The position numbers and the translations under genes are program-made. This document shows positions 9,378 through 16,827 of a stretch of DNA of 64,000 bases, piece by piece. The DNA comes from Segatella copri. GTDB lineage: Bacteria > Bacteroidota > Bacteroidia > Bacteroidales > Bacteroidaceae. The notes below the pieces were generated by a model that saw nothing but the letters and a program-made list of their open reading frames with translations, did not search any database and was not told the origin of the DNA. The DNA lies in NCBI RefSeq assembly GCF_026015625.1, contig NZ_JAPDVG010000001.1:3152501-3216500 (forward strand), written 5' to 3'. The first letter of the stretch is position 1; each line of letters starts with the position of its first letter.

Positions 9378-11537
9378 TTATTCGAGCACAATGCTGCATA
9401 CGGCACCTTTCTTGATGACCGTTCCCGGCATCAGACTCTGCTTTACTACCTTTCCTCTACCTGTAATCTGGGTCTTGATGCCCCGGCTCTCCATATTGTA
9501 GATAGCGTCTCGGGCTCCCATTCCGGTAACGTCGGGTACGATTGTCTTGCCGTATTGCTTCTCCCTGATGAGCTTGATGCTGTGGTTACCCACGCGCTCT
9601 GCCTTGCCCCAGATAGGGTTGCCGTCGGCATAGCTGCCACTCCAGTTGGCATTGGTCTTGATGCCGAGGTGGCTGAGCACATAGTTGGCAGCAAGGATAT
9701 TGCCTGCCTTTACGTCAGGAACGAAGACGGATGCTGAGTCGCGGGCGTCCTTTACGTCAACTTTCAGACTCTGCGCCATGATGCCTTCTGAAATCTCATG
9801 GAACACCTTACCGCACATCGTACCGCCCGAAGCAGGCAAACCGGATTTCTGTATGCAGACGATACAGCTGTAGCGTGGCGCATCGGCAGGGAAGTAGCCT
9901 GCGAAACTGATGAGATAGCTGGTTCCGCCACTCTTATATCCACCGGCACCTTTTGAAATCTGGGCTGTACCGGTCTTTCCTGCCACTTTGAAGTTAGGCG
10001 AACCGGCTTTCTTTCCCAGTCCCACGCTTACCACCTGTTCCAGGATGGTTTGCAGTTCCTTGATGCTCTTCTCCTTGGCTATCTGCTGGCGCATCACTTC
10101 AGGAGGAAATTCCATGATGGTTTCTCCGTTCTTCATTACCTTGCTCACGAATCTTGGTCGCATCATCTTGCCGTTGTTGGCGATGGTGTTGTAGAAGGTG
10201 AGGGTAGAGATAGGCGGTATCTGGGTCTCATATCCGATACTCATCCATGGCAAACTGGTCTTTGCCCAGTTGTCATACTGCCCGTTCTTGTTTCTGTGCG
10301 GCATGCGGATTCTGGCTGGCGTTGCTCCCACCAGCGGAATCTTCAGGTCGTCGTGCAGACCGGTACGGTAGATACCCTTTACGAATTTCTCCGGGTTGTT
10401 GCGGTAATGGTCGTCTATGATGCGACTCACACCGATGTTCGAACTGTACCACAGGGTCTGTGCGAGGGTCAGCATTCCGTATCCGCCTTTTCGCCAGTTG
10501 TGGTCTTTCATTTCTCTGCCGTACATCGGCCATATACCGCCACCGGTTTCTACGTGACAGGTCGTGTCTACCACTCCGTCGTCCAGCGCTACGAGGATAG
10601 AGGCTGGCTTAAATACCGAACCCGGCTCCAGAAGGTCGCTCACGGCATGGTTGTGGATTTCTCTGTATTCTCCATCGAAACATTTCTCCATGTTTACGAT
10701 GGCCTTAATGTCGCCCGTAGGTACATCCATCACGATGGCTACACCCACATTGGCGTTGATTTCCTTCAGCTCGTCGATGAGTGAGCGTTCGGCAAGGTCT
10801 TGTATGCTCACATCGATGGTGGTCATGATGTCGGCTCCGTCAATAGGAGGGGTATCGGTAATGTCGAGGAACTTGTTGCGCACCTTGCGGCGATGCACGA
10901 TACCGTTGGTGCCTCGCAGGATGGAGTCGTAACTCAGCTCCAGACCGAAGCGGGCGGTATCCTTGGCGCCATACATGGCTCCGATGGTACGGCCTGCCAG
11001 CGAACCGTAAGTTCTGGTTCGGGCATTATATTCTTCCCAGTGGAAACCGCTCTGGTAGGGTTTCAGGCGGAATACAGGGATGTCCTTTATCTCGGTGAAG
11101 GTGTTATAGTCTACACGCTTCGGATAAACCGGCCAGTGGCGGCTCATCTTGGCGCGACCTTCGGTGAGGTGCTTCTTGAAATCAGACTCGCTCAGATTCG
11201 GAAATATCTGGTGCAGGCAAAGACAGATGGAGTCTTGCTTGGCATCCCACAGCGAGTCGTTTTCTGCATCTTTCAGCGCCTTGAAGTCCATGAAAACCTT
11301 AAACTCCGGCAGCGAACTTGCCATCAGCTGTCCTGTGCAGCTCAAGATGTTGCCTCGGTTTGGCTTTACGGTCACGGAATCCTTCTTCTGCCGTTCTGCC
11401 ACCTTCATCCAGTAATCATGCTTGGCGGTCATGATATAGAGCGCTTTACCCACTACGGCTATGGCGAAAATCGTCATGATGATGGCGATGGCGCTGTAGC
11501 GGGGCATTACTTTCTTATGATCAAATTTGCTGCTCAT
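9378..11537 (-). CDS. ftsI: FtsI/PBP3, septal transpeptidase with C-terminal PASTA
   Basis: This 719-residue class B penicillin-binding protein crosslinks septal peptidoglycan. It has one N-terminal membrane helix (about 14-35), a PBP dimerisation region (about 50-230), and a transpeptidase domain with the active-site SVFK near 306, SSN near 364 and KTGTAQ near 520. The C-terminus carries at least one clear PASTA domain (about 660-719, IVPDVTGMGARDAI) and probably a second before it. PASTA on FtsI is common in Bacteroidota and Firmicutes but absent in Enterobacteria. The start overlaps the ftsL-like stop by 4 bp (ATGA). Confidence 0.95.
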   Translation of the reverse strand: MSSKFDHKKVMPRYSAIAIIMTIFAIAVVGKALYIMTAKHDYWMKVAERQKKDSVTVKPNRGNILSCTGQLMASSLPEFKVFMDFKALKDAENDSLWDAKQDSICLCLHQIFPNLSESDFKKHLTEGRAKMSRHWPVYPKRVDYNTFTEIKDIPVFRLKPYQSGFHWEEYNARTRTYGSLAGRTIGAMYGAKDTARFGLELSYDSILRGTNGIVHRRKVRNKFLDITDTPPIDGADIMTTIDVSIQDLAERSLIDELKEINANVGVAIVMDVPTGDIKAIVNMEKCFDGEYREIHNHAVSDLLEPGSVFKPASILVALDDGVVDTTCHVETGGGIWPMYGREMKDHNWRKGGYGMLTLAQTLWYSSNIGVSRIIDDHYRNNPEKFVKGIYRTGLHDDLKIPLVGATPARIRMPHRNKNGQYDNWAKTSLPWMSIGYETQIPPISTLTFYNTIANNGKMMRPRFVSKVMKNGETIMEFPPEVMRQQIAKEKSIKELQTILEQVVSVGLGKKAGSPNFKVAGKTGTAQISKGAGGYKSGGTSYLISFAGYFPADAPRYSCIVCIQKSGLPASGGTMCGKVFHEISEGIMAQSLKVDVKDARDSASVFVPDVKAGNILAANYVLSHLGIKTNANWSGSYADGNPIWGKAERVGNHSIKLIREKQYGKTIVPDVTGMGARDAIYNMESRGIKTQITGRGKVVKQSLMPGTVIKKGAVCSIVLE

Positions 11538-12040
11538 TCTTCGGGTACGTTTATGATGTATGGAGGTTGGGTAGCGATGTGCAGCACGCTGTCTTTGTTG
11601 TTTTTCAGCATGTCGAGCACATTACTTTCACGACTCTTCTCTGTTATCTGGCTGCTTGTAGACAGCGCTTTGTATTTGGTGTCTTGCAGTTCTTTCTGCA
11701 GTTTGTCCAACTCGATGATATCGTTCTGGATATTGTATCGGTTGGATATGTAGATAATGACAAAAAACACGATGAGGATAACGAGCCATATCTGCCGGCG
11801 TATGATTTGTGCGGTAAGAATGTCTCCACCCAGAATCTTTCGCAGCGTAAAGCTCGATGATCCTGAAGCCTCTTCCTCTATGGCTTGCTTGGCAATCACT
11901 TCCTTGAGCGAAGCCTGTGGTGCCTCCTGCTGCTGTGGCTCCTGCTGCGGAGTTTTCTGCTTCGGCGGTTCCTGTGATGCCTGTGCCTTTTCTTCGGCTA
12001 TAGGCTTCTCGCTGATGTTTATGTCTTTATCGTTTATCAT
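11534..12040 (-). CDS. ftsL: FtsL-like divisome protein
   Basis: This 168-residue bitopic protein has a proline/glutamine-rich cytoplasmic N-terminus (about 1-70, with repeated PQQ), one membrane helix at about 86-105 (IWLVILIVFFVIIYIS), then a short coiled-coil periplasmic segment. Sequence similarity to proteobacterial FtsL is not obvious by eye. The call rests on topology and on its place between rsmH and ftsI, with 4-bp ATGA overlaps at both ends. The long cytoplasmic tail is unusual compared with enterobacterial FtsL and may recruit other divisome proteins. Confidence 0.8.
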   Translation of the reverse strand: MINDKDINISEKPIAEEKAQASQEPPKQKTPQQEPQQQEAPQASLKEVIAKQAIEEEASGSSSFTLRKILGGDILTAQIIRRQIWLVILIVFFVIIYISNRYNIQNDIIELDKLQKELQDTKYKALSTSSQITEKSRESNVLDMLKNNKDSVLHIATQPPYIINVPEE

Positions 12041-12951
12041 TTCTTTTCTGCTATTCTTAGTTTGGCGCTTCTGCTCCTAGGGTTTCTTTCCTGCTCGTCG
12101 GCATCGGGAACGATTACCTTGTTGTTCACGAGTTTGAAAGGGGTTTCTATTCTTCCGAAGAAGTCCTGCTCTATCTTGCCTTCTGCATTGCCCGCTTTCA
12201 TCATGTTCTTTACGATTCTGTCTTCCAGCGAGTGATAGGTGATGACGCTGAGCCTTCCTCCCGGTTTCAGAAGTTCCGTGGCTGAGCGGAGCATCTCTTT
12301 CAGGGCGTCCATCTCGTGGTTCACTTCTATGCGCAGCGCCTGGAAGAGCTTTGCCATGTCTTTCTTCTCGCGTTCCCGCTTGAAGAGGGGCTCTACGGCT
12401 GCCATGAAGTCTTTGGTGGTGAGGATGGGCTTCTCGGCTCTTGCCTTGACGAGTGCCGAGGCGATGCGGCGCGAGTTCTTCAGCTCACCGTATAGGTAGA
12501 AGATGTCGGCAAGGGCACCTTCGTCATATTCGTTTACGATGTCGGCAGCAGTCTTGCCCGCACGTTTGTTCATGCGCATGTCGAGTGGGGAGTCGAAACG
12601 GAAGGAGAAACCGCGGGTCTCGTCATCAAAGTGATGGCTCGATACGCCCAGGTCGGCTAACAGTCCGTCGAGTCCGTCTACCCCGTAGTAACGCATCCAG
12701 TTTTTCAGGAATCTGAAGTTGGAGCATACGAAGGTGAAGTTCTCGTTTGCCACCACGTTGCGCTCTGCATCGGCATCCTGGTCGAAGCTGTACAGGTGCG
12801 CTCCCTCCGTCAGGCGCGACAGAATCTCTCTGGAATGTCCGCCGCCACCGAAGGTTACGTCTACATAGATGCCTCCTGGCTGTATGTTCAACCCGTCAAC
12901 GCTCTCCTTGAGGAGCACCGGTACGTGATATGTTTCTGCTGTCTTTATCAT
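12037..12951 (-). CDS. rsmH: 16S rRNA m4C1402 methyltransferase RsmH (MraW)
   Basis: This 304-residue SAM-dependent methyltransferase modifies N4 of C1402 in the 16S rRNA P-site. The N-terminal HVPVLLKESVDGL, the SAM loop VTFGGGGHSREIL, LADLGVSSHH and the C-terminal YHSLEDRIVK are the family signatures. It is the first gene of the minus-strand dcw cluster, directly behind a TAnnTTTG promoter element. In many genomes mraZ precedes rsmH; here nothing fits in the 356 bp to the divergent acyltransferase gene. Confidence 0.97.
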   Translation of the reverse strand: MIKTAETYHVPVLLKESVDGLNIQPGGIYVDVTFGGGGHSREILSRLTEGAHLYSFDQDADAERNVVANENFTFVCSNFRFLKNWMRYYGVDGLDGLLADLGVSSHHFDDETRGFSFRFDSPLDMRMNKRAGKTAADIVNEYDEGALADIFYLYGELKNSRRIASALVKARAEKPILTTKDFMAAVEPLFKREREKKDMAKLFQALRIEVNHEMDALKEMLRSATELLKPGGRLSVITYHSLEDRIVKNMMKAGNAEGKIEQDFFGRIETPFKLVNNKVIVPDADEQERNPRSRSAKLRIAEKK

Positions 12952-13307
12952 ATATCTTTTTGCTGTCTTATCGCGTTATAATATTGCGTGTGTACTTATT
13001 AGTGTATAAATTTGGGTTCAAAGGTACATAAAAATCTCCATATAGCCTTACATTTTCCCACAAAATTTATAAAACTTAATGAAAAAGTTGTTTTTGGTCA
13101 ACTTCACCTTCCAGTTTCGGGCATCGCCTTTTTGTTCTCATCAAGTGTGATGTTTTTGCAAAAATACGTGCAAAATGGGCTCGATTTGTCGTGATAGTTT
13201 TAAAAAACTAATAAATTTTCGCTTTTTTGCTATTTTTTTGGAAAAAATGGCACGTATTTGAAAAAGTTGAGTTACTTTTGCACTAACTTATATAAGTTTT
13301 AGCAAAC
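12952..13307. promoter_or_regulatory. Divergent intergenic region, dcw / gls promoters
   Basis: This AT-rich gap separates rsmH (minus) and the glsA-like gene (plus). It holds a minus-strand -7 element TACCTTTG at 13019-13026 for the dcw cluster and a plus-strand TACTTTTG at 13273-13280, 28 bp before the glsA ATG. A 10-bp inverted repeat (AAATACGTGC at 13162-13171 and GCACGTATTT at 13250-13259) lies between them. No convincing gene, including mraZ, is seen. Confidence 0.6.
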
Positions 13308-14135
13308 ATGAGTGAATCAATAGAGAAAACGATAGACATAGATAAGATTCTTAAGAGCAAGATGGGAAGCAAGGTGAAATTCGTACCGCGCTTCCTGGTT
13401 TCCTGGCTCAAGAAGATTATTCACGAGGACGAGGTGAACAGGTTCTTGTGGGAGAGCCGTGGCCTTTCGGGTACTGAATGGCTCACCGAATGTGTGCGCT
13501 ATCTGAAGATGGATGTTGAAATCGTAGGCTTGGAAAACCTGCCTGACAAGAACGACGGCAAACTCTATACCTTTGTTTCCAATCATCCTCTGGGCGGACA
13601 GGACGGCGTATGTCTCGGTTCCATTATCGGCAAGCACTATGATGGCAAGTTCCGCTATCTGGTGAATGATCTTCTGCTCAACTTGCCGGGTTTGAAACCT
13701 GTAAGTATCGGCATCAACAAGACGGGGCGCCAGAGTCGCGATTTCCCACGTATGGTGGAGGCGGGCTTCAAGAGTGACAACCACATGCTGATGTTTCCGG
13801 CAGGCTTGAACAGCCGCAAGCGCAAGGATGGAACCATCCACGACCTGCCTTGGAAGAAAACGTTTATCTCTAAGAGTGTAGAATATCAGCGCGATGTGGT
13901 GCCTATCCATTTCGGAGGGCGCAACTCTGAGCGTTTCTACCGCATCGCCCGATTTAGCGACAAGTATCTGCCGTTCAATCTCGCCATGCTGTTCCTGGTT
14001 GACGAGATGTACAGGAATGTGGGCAAGCATTTCCGCATCTCCATCGGCAAACCGATTCCTTGGCAGACTTTTGATAAGAGCAAGTCGGCTACAGAGTGGG
14101 CACAGTATGTTGAAGACAGGGTTTATGAACTTTAA
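13308..14135 (+). CDS. glsA: PlsC-type O-acyltransferase, probable glycine-lipid synthase GlsA
   Basis: The 275-residue protein carries an acyltransferase block of the 1-acylglycerol-3-phosphate type: NHPLGGQDG near residue 92, with the catalytic His and an Asp six positions on, then FPAGLNSRK as the glycerophosphate-like motif. Beside it is a GNAT/OlsB-like gene. In Bacteroides this pair (GlsB N-acyltransferase and GlsA O-acyltransferase) makes glycine lipids, and that is the most likely role, at the inner membrane. A generic lysophospholipid acyltransferase is the alternative. The start follows a TACTTTTG -7 element by 28 bp. Confidence 0.72.
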   Translation: MSESIEKTIDIDKILKSKMGSKVKFVPRFLVSWLKKIIHEDEVNRFLWESRGLSGTEWLTECVRYLKMDVEIVGLENLPDKNDGKLYTFVSNHPLGGQDGVCLGSIIGKHYDGKFRYLVNDLLLNLPGLKPVSIGINKTGRQSRDFPRMVEAGFKSDNHMLMFPAGLNSRKRKDGTIHDLPWKKTFISKSVEYQRDVVPIHFGGRNSERFYRIARFSDKYLPFNLAMLFLVDEMYRNVGKHFRISIGKPIPWQTFDKSKSATEWAQYVEDRVYEL

Positions 14136-14207
14136 TGGTTTGCAAAACCCGGAAGAATTGTTTTATATTAACGAAATCGTAGAATCATAGCATATAAGAA
14201 GAGTAAT

Positions 14208-15203
14208 ATGGAAGAAGAAATCATCCAACCGATTGACCGTGAGCTCCTGAAGAGCGAGCTTACACCCGACAAACAACTGAGAATGACCAATAAGAGCCAT
14301 AACGAGATTTACATCGTTACGGCTAATGATTCGCCTAATGTGCTGAAAGAGATTGGTCGACTTCGTGAAATCGCTTTCCGTGAGGCGGGAGGTGGAACGG
14401 GCAAATCTATGGATCTTGATGAGTTCGACTTTGGTGACAACTGTTACAAGCAGCTGATTGTCTGGAATCCTGAAGCCGATGAGATTATCGGCGGTTACCG
14501 TTATCTCCTGGGTAAGGACTGGCTGCTCGATGAGAAGGGACAGCCTAAGCTGGCAACCAGCCACATGTTCCATTTCTCCGACAAGTTCCTCAAGGAGTAT
14601 ATGCCTTATACCGTAGAGTTGGGCCGTTCCTTCGTTTCGCTCGAATATCAGAATGTGCGTACCAACACCAAGAGCATCTTTGCTCTCGACAATCTCTGGG
14701 ATGGTTTGGGCGCTTTGACGGTTCTCTATCCGGAAGTAAAATATTTCTTCGGCAAGATGACGATGTATCCGTCTTACATCCGTCGTGGCCGCGACATGAT
14801 TCTCTATTTTCTCAAGAAGCATTTTGATGACAAGGAGAACCTCGTAATCCCGATGAAACCGCTGAAATTGGATACTCCGGAGAGTGATTTGGCTGCTATC
14901 TTTACAGAAGATGACTTCAAGGCTGACTATCGCATCCTGAACCGTGAGGTTCGCAAGTTGGGTTATAATATCCCTCCTCTTGTTAATGCCTACATGAGTC
15001 TGAGTCCTACGATGAAGCTTTTCGGTACCGCCATCAACTATGGTTTTGGTGATGTAGAGGAGACTGGTATCCTCATTGCCATCGATGAGATTTTGGAAGA
15101 GAAGCGAGTTCGCCACATCAACAGTTTTATTAAGGAACATCCTGAGGCTCTGAAGATTACGAGCGGAGCCAATAAAGTAATTTATAAGGAAAAAAATATC
15201 TAA
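14208..15203 (+). CDS. glsB: OlsB-like N-acyltransferase, probable GlsB
   Basis: The 331-residue protein has a GNAT-like fold of the ornithine-lipid N-acyltransferase/hemolysin group. Conserved pieces are REIAFREAGGGTGK (about 60-73), DEIIGGYR, and ELGRSFVSLEYQ near residue 135. The family attaches a 3-hydroxyacyl chain to the amino group of an amino acid, which is glycine in Bacteroides. It lies 72 bp after the glsA-like gene on the same strand and is followed by a strong hairpin terminator, so the two form a short operon. The amino-acid substrate is inferred from phylum, not visible in sequence. Confidence 0.75.
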   Translation: MEEEIIQPIDRELLKSELTPDKQLRMTNKSHNEIYIVTANDSPNVLKEIGRLREIAFREAGGGTGKSMDLDEFDFGDNCYKQLIVWNPEADEIIGGYRYLLGKDWLLDEKGQPKLATSHMFHFSDKFLKEYMPYTVELGRSFVSLEYQNVRTNTKSIFALDNLWDGLGALTVLYPEVKYFFGKMTMYPSYIRRGRDMILYFLKKHFDDKENLVIPMKPLKLDTPESDLAAIFTEDDFKADYRILNREVRKLGYNIPPLVNAYMSLSPTMKLFGTAINYGFGDVEETGILIAIDEILEEKRVRHINSFIKEHPEALKITSGANKVIYKEKNI

Positions 15204-15215
15204 CCTATACCGCAG

Positions 15216-15267
15216 AATCCCATGTTCTTATTGCTTATTGGCAATAGAAACATGGGATTTTTGTTTT
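15216..15267 (+). terminator. Rho-independent terminator of the gls operon
   Basis: AATCCCATGTT (15216-15226) pairs with AACATGGGATT (15249-15259). An inner TATTGC/GCAATA stem extends the hairpin, and a T-rich run follows. It lies 12 bp after the glsB stop. Confidence 0.85.
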
Positions 15268-15329
15268 CTGTAAAAACTGCTTGCCTCGGTTAAATAGTCT
15301 TAATGAATCTCGGAAAAGGCAGCGAAATT

Positions 15330-15360
15330 TTGGTTTTATGTGTCGAAAAGTGTATCTTTG
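15330..15360 (+). promoter_or_regulatory. Promoter inside the 33-bp repeat array
   Basis: TTG at 15330-15332 and TATCTTTG at 15353-15360 are 20 bp apart, a good Bacteroidota promoter. The -7 element overlaps the end of the first 17-bp repeat, and three more copies lie downstream before the decayed ORF at 15459. Confidence 0.6.
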
Positions 15361-15453
15361 CGCAGGTTTTATGTGTCAGAAAGTGTAATGATAGCATGGT
15401 TTCATGTGTCGAAAAGTGTATCGTTCTGGCATTTTTATGTGTCTAAAAGTGTA
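15338..15453 (+). repeat. Four 17-bp motifs at exact 33-bp period
   Basis: The motif ATGTGTCGAAAAGTGTA starts at 15338, 15371 (AG for GA), 15404 and 15437 (TA for GA), each exactly 33 bp apart. The 16-bp spacers are variable and often end in TTTT. Each motif holds two GTGT half-sites 10 bp apart, one helical turn, which looks like an iterated protein-binding site rather than coding DNA. Confidence 0.85.
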
Positions 15454-15458
15454 AAGAT

Positions 15459-15568
15459 ATGAAGAGAAAGGTATATGAACAGCTTCTGGAATGGAAAAGT
15501 CAGGAGCATCGCAAGCCTTCATGAAGGGCATAGACTATTCTTATTATTATGAGCAGGTGGATGAATAA
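15459..15568 (+). pseudogene. Remnant of a gene start, possibly a DUF4143-type AAA ATPase
   Basis: An ATG at 15459, right after the repeat array, opens a 21-codon frame MKRKVYEQLLEWKSQEHR that stops at 15522-15524. The opening resembles the N-termini of the many DUF4143-type ATPases of Prevotella, which normally run on into a P-loop; no P-loop remains. An overlapping frame gives 15 more codons to 15568. I read this as a deletion scar. The family link is from memory of such N-termini and is weak. Confidence 0.35.
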
Positions 15569-15693
15569 GTGAGAAGAAAAAATCTGTTTTATCCATCACA
15601 TCCATCACGTTTTCAGTTTCTTGAAGATTTAAATATCTGATAATAAGACTGTTATCTCTTTTGCTTAGCGTGATAGGTTGATAAAAAGTTTAC

Positions 15694-16045
15694 AATATCC
15701 ATCACGCTATCCCTCACGATTTGGGGTTATCTATCACGTTTTTCTGCTAATCATTATGCAGAAGTAACTGGATTTGTTTACGAGTAAACCAAAACTTCTT
15801 GCCGATGGGGCGGAAGCAGGATTGTGACGTATCAGTTCGTTTCACAGGATGAAACGAAGTGTTTCTCCGCTTGAAACGAACAGTTTCATGGTATGAAACA
15901 AAATATTTCATGCCATGAAACCGTAACCTTTCTCAGATGCCATCCATCGTAAGTGTTTCAACAAAAATATGCAGTATCTGATAGAGTGTAGTGAGAAAAT
16001 CGTGATGGATAACCCCAAATCGTGAGGGATAGCGTGATGGATATT
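15694..16045. repeat. 45-bp inverted repeat flanking 262 bp
   Basis: The arm at 15694-15738 is the reverse complement of 16001-16045 with one mismatch in 45. The similarity continues outward: TAGCGTGATAG at 15666-15676 matches CTATCACGCTA at 16062-16072, and the same TCCATCACG word recurs at 15591-15609 and 16121-16130. The whole 15590-16135 stretch is therefore a large imperfect palindrome. A 54-codon ORF lies inside. No target duplication can be defined. Confidence 0.85.
15747..15911 (-). CDS. Short ORF (54 aa) inside the inverted repeat, HTH-like fragment
   Basis: The minus-strand ATG at 15911 opens 54 codons ending in FRPIGKKFWFTRKQIQLLLHND. The tail (PIGKKFWFT..QI) resembles the last part of excisionase/MerR-like HTH proteins, in which a G(R/K)K(W/F)WF strand precedes a helix. 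The N-terminal half (VSYHETVRFKRRNTSFHPVKR) is made of GAAAC/TTTCAT-rich repeats in DNA and may not be real coding. It could be the tail of a truncated regulator carried by the palindromic element. Not confidently a functional gene. Confidence 0.3.
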   Translation of the reverse strand: MKYFVSYHETVRFKRRNTSFHPVKRTDTSQSCFRPIGKKFWFTRKQIQLLLHND

Positions 16046-16163
16046 TCCGTTTTTGAAGTATCTATCACGCTATACAAGTGTCTGTATATCAATATATCAA
16101 GATGTGTAAGAGATGCAAATCGTGATGGATGATAGATAATTACATAAAATTTGTTCATATAAA

Positions 16164-16405
16164 GGCTGCATCGGGTTACAAATATGGCTGCGTCGGGTTA
16201 CGAATATGGCTGCGTCGGGTTACGAATATGGCTGCATCGGGTTACGAATATGACTGCATCGGGTTACGAATATGACAGCGTAGGCTAACGGAGACGTATC
16301 TGTAAGCTTATCGAGACGTCTGCATTAGCTAACTGAGACGTCTGAACTCGCTGACTGAACTACTTGAGTTGCTTGACTGAACCACTTGAGTATTCTTCTT
16401 CATGT
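16164..16405. repeat. 22-bp-period degenerate repeat array, copy 1
   Basis: Units begin at 16164, 16186, 16208, 16230, 16252 (five near-identical, core CTGCATCGGGTTACGAATAT), then 16274, 16296, 16318, 16340, 16362 and probably 16384. The later units drift strongly in sequence but keep the 22-bp phase and a central GCT/GGTTA-like core. The period is not a multiple of three and no long ORF uses it. A related array with the same order of drift is at 62296-62535. Confidence 0.8.
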
Positions 16406-16440
16406 ACTTGCGTGCAACCATAGAAACTTTTTCTGTAACT

Positions 16441-16507
16441 TTTGGTTCAAGTACGGGCTGAAGGTCCACAAGAGGGTGTGTGGAGCTTACTTGCGAAAGT
16501 TCAGTTA
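16441..16507. repeat. Vestige of the REP/RAYT element, ends only
   Basis: GGTTCAAGTACGGGCTGAAGG is almost directly followed by TGTGTGGAGCTTACTTGCGAAAGTTCAG. These are the left and right outer ends of the element seen complete at 25262-25540, here with the palindromic interior missing. This looks like an internal deletion derivative. Confidence 0.65.
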
Positions 16508-16547
16508 AACAGGATTAATCAAGATGGCATCTCGACGCTTCAGCCAT

Positions 16548-16592
16548 TAAAACAACGAGGGCTGCAAACGGCATTGTTACCGTCTGCAGCCC
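16548..16592 (-). terminator. Terminator of the GLUG protein operon
   Basis: On the minus strand GGGCTGCAGACGG (16592-16580) pairs with CCGTTTGCAGCCC (16571-16559), one G-U pair, and is followed by a T-rich stretch. It lies 30 bp beyond the stop of the 62-residue peptide gene. Confidence 0.8.
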
Positions 16593-16621
16593 TTACTTAT
16601 GTTAGAATCAGAAGCGTATAA

Positions 16622-16810
16622 TTACACTCCCTCACCTGGGTACTTCGGATCATTCGAGCCGAAGCCTGGCCCCCAACTATCCCATTCTTCTTGCGATATT
16701 CCACTTCCGGTACTTCCTCCACCGGTTTCTCCTCCACTTCCTGCCAGGATGCAAGGTGTATTCATTTCAAATACCTGAATTGCAGGTGATATATACTCTT
16801 TCTTTTTCAT
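16622..16810 (-). CDS. Small peptide of unknown function (62 aa)
   Basis: The 62-residue product begins MKKKEYISPAIQVFEM, has a single Cys near residue 20, then AGSGGETGGGSTGSG and an acidic/aromatic tail (EEWDSWGPGFGSNDPKYPG). The pattern (basic start, Y-x-x-P, hydrophobic V-x-F, short S/G break) recurs in many small Bacteroidota ORFs of unknown role. It has no true signal peptide or membrane helix. Its ATG is 17 bp after the stop of the large GLUG protein, followed by a terminator, so it is the second gene of that operon. A precursor or export-linked peptide is conceivable but unproven. Confidence 0.6.
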   Translation of the reverse strand: MKKKEYISPAIQVFEMNTPCILAGSGGETGGGSTGSGISQEEWDSWGPGFGSNDPKYPGEGV

Positions 16811-16827
16811 AATACCTTGTTGATTAA

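Noticed and set aside
13012..13194. 60-codon plus-strand ORF in the rsmH-glsA gap
   Set aside because: AT-rich, no domain, covers promoter elements on both strands.
15338..15453. Regularly spaced repeats resembling a CRISPR array
   Set aside because: Repeats are 17 bp and spacers 16 bp, only four units, with a promoter inside and no cas genes nearby. A regulatory array fits better.
15958..16158. 66-codon minus-strand ORF
   Set aside because: It is formed by the right arm of the palindromic repeat, shows no domain, and has no promoter. Likely a chance frame.
16164..16405. 22-bp repeats as CRISPR or as a coding repeat
   Set aside because: There are no spacers between units, the period is not a multiple of three, and stops occur in all frames over the array.
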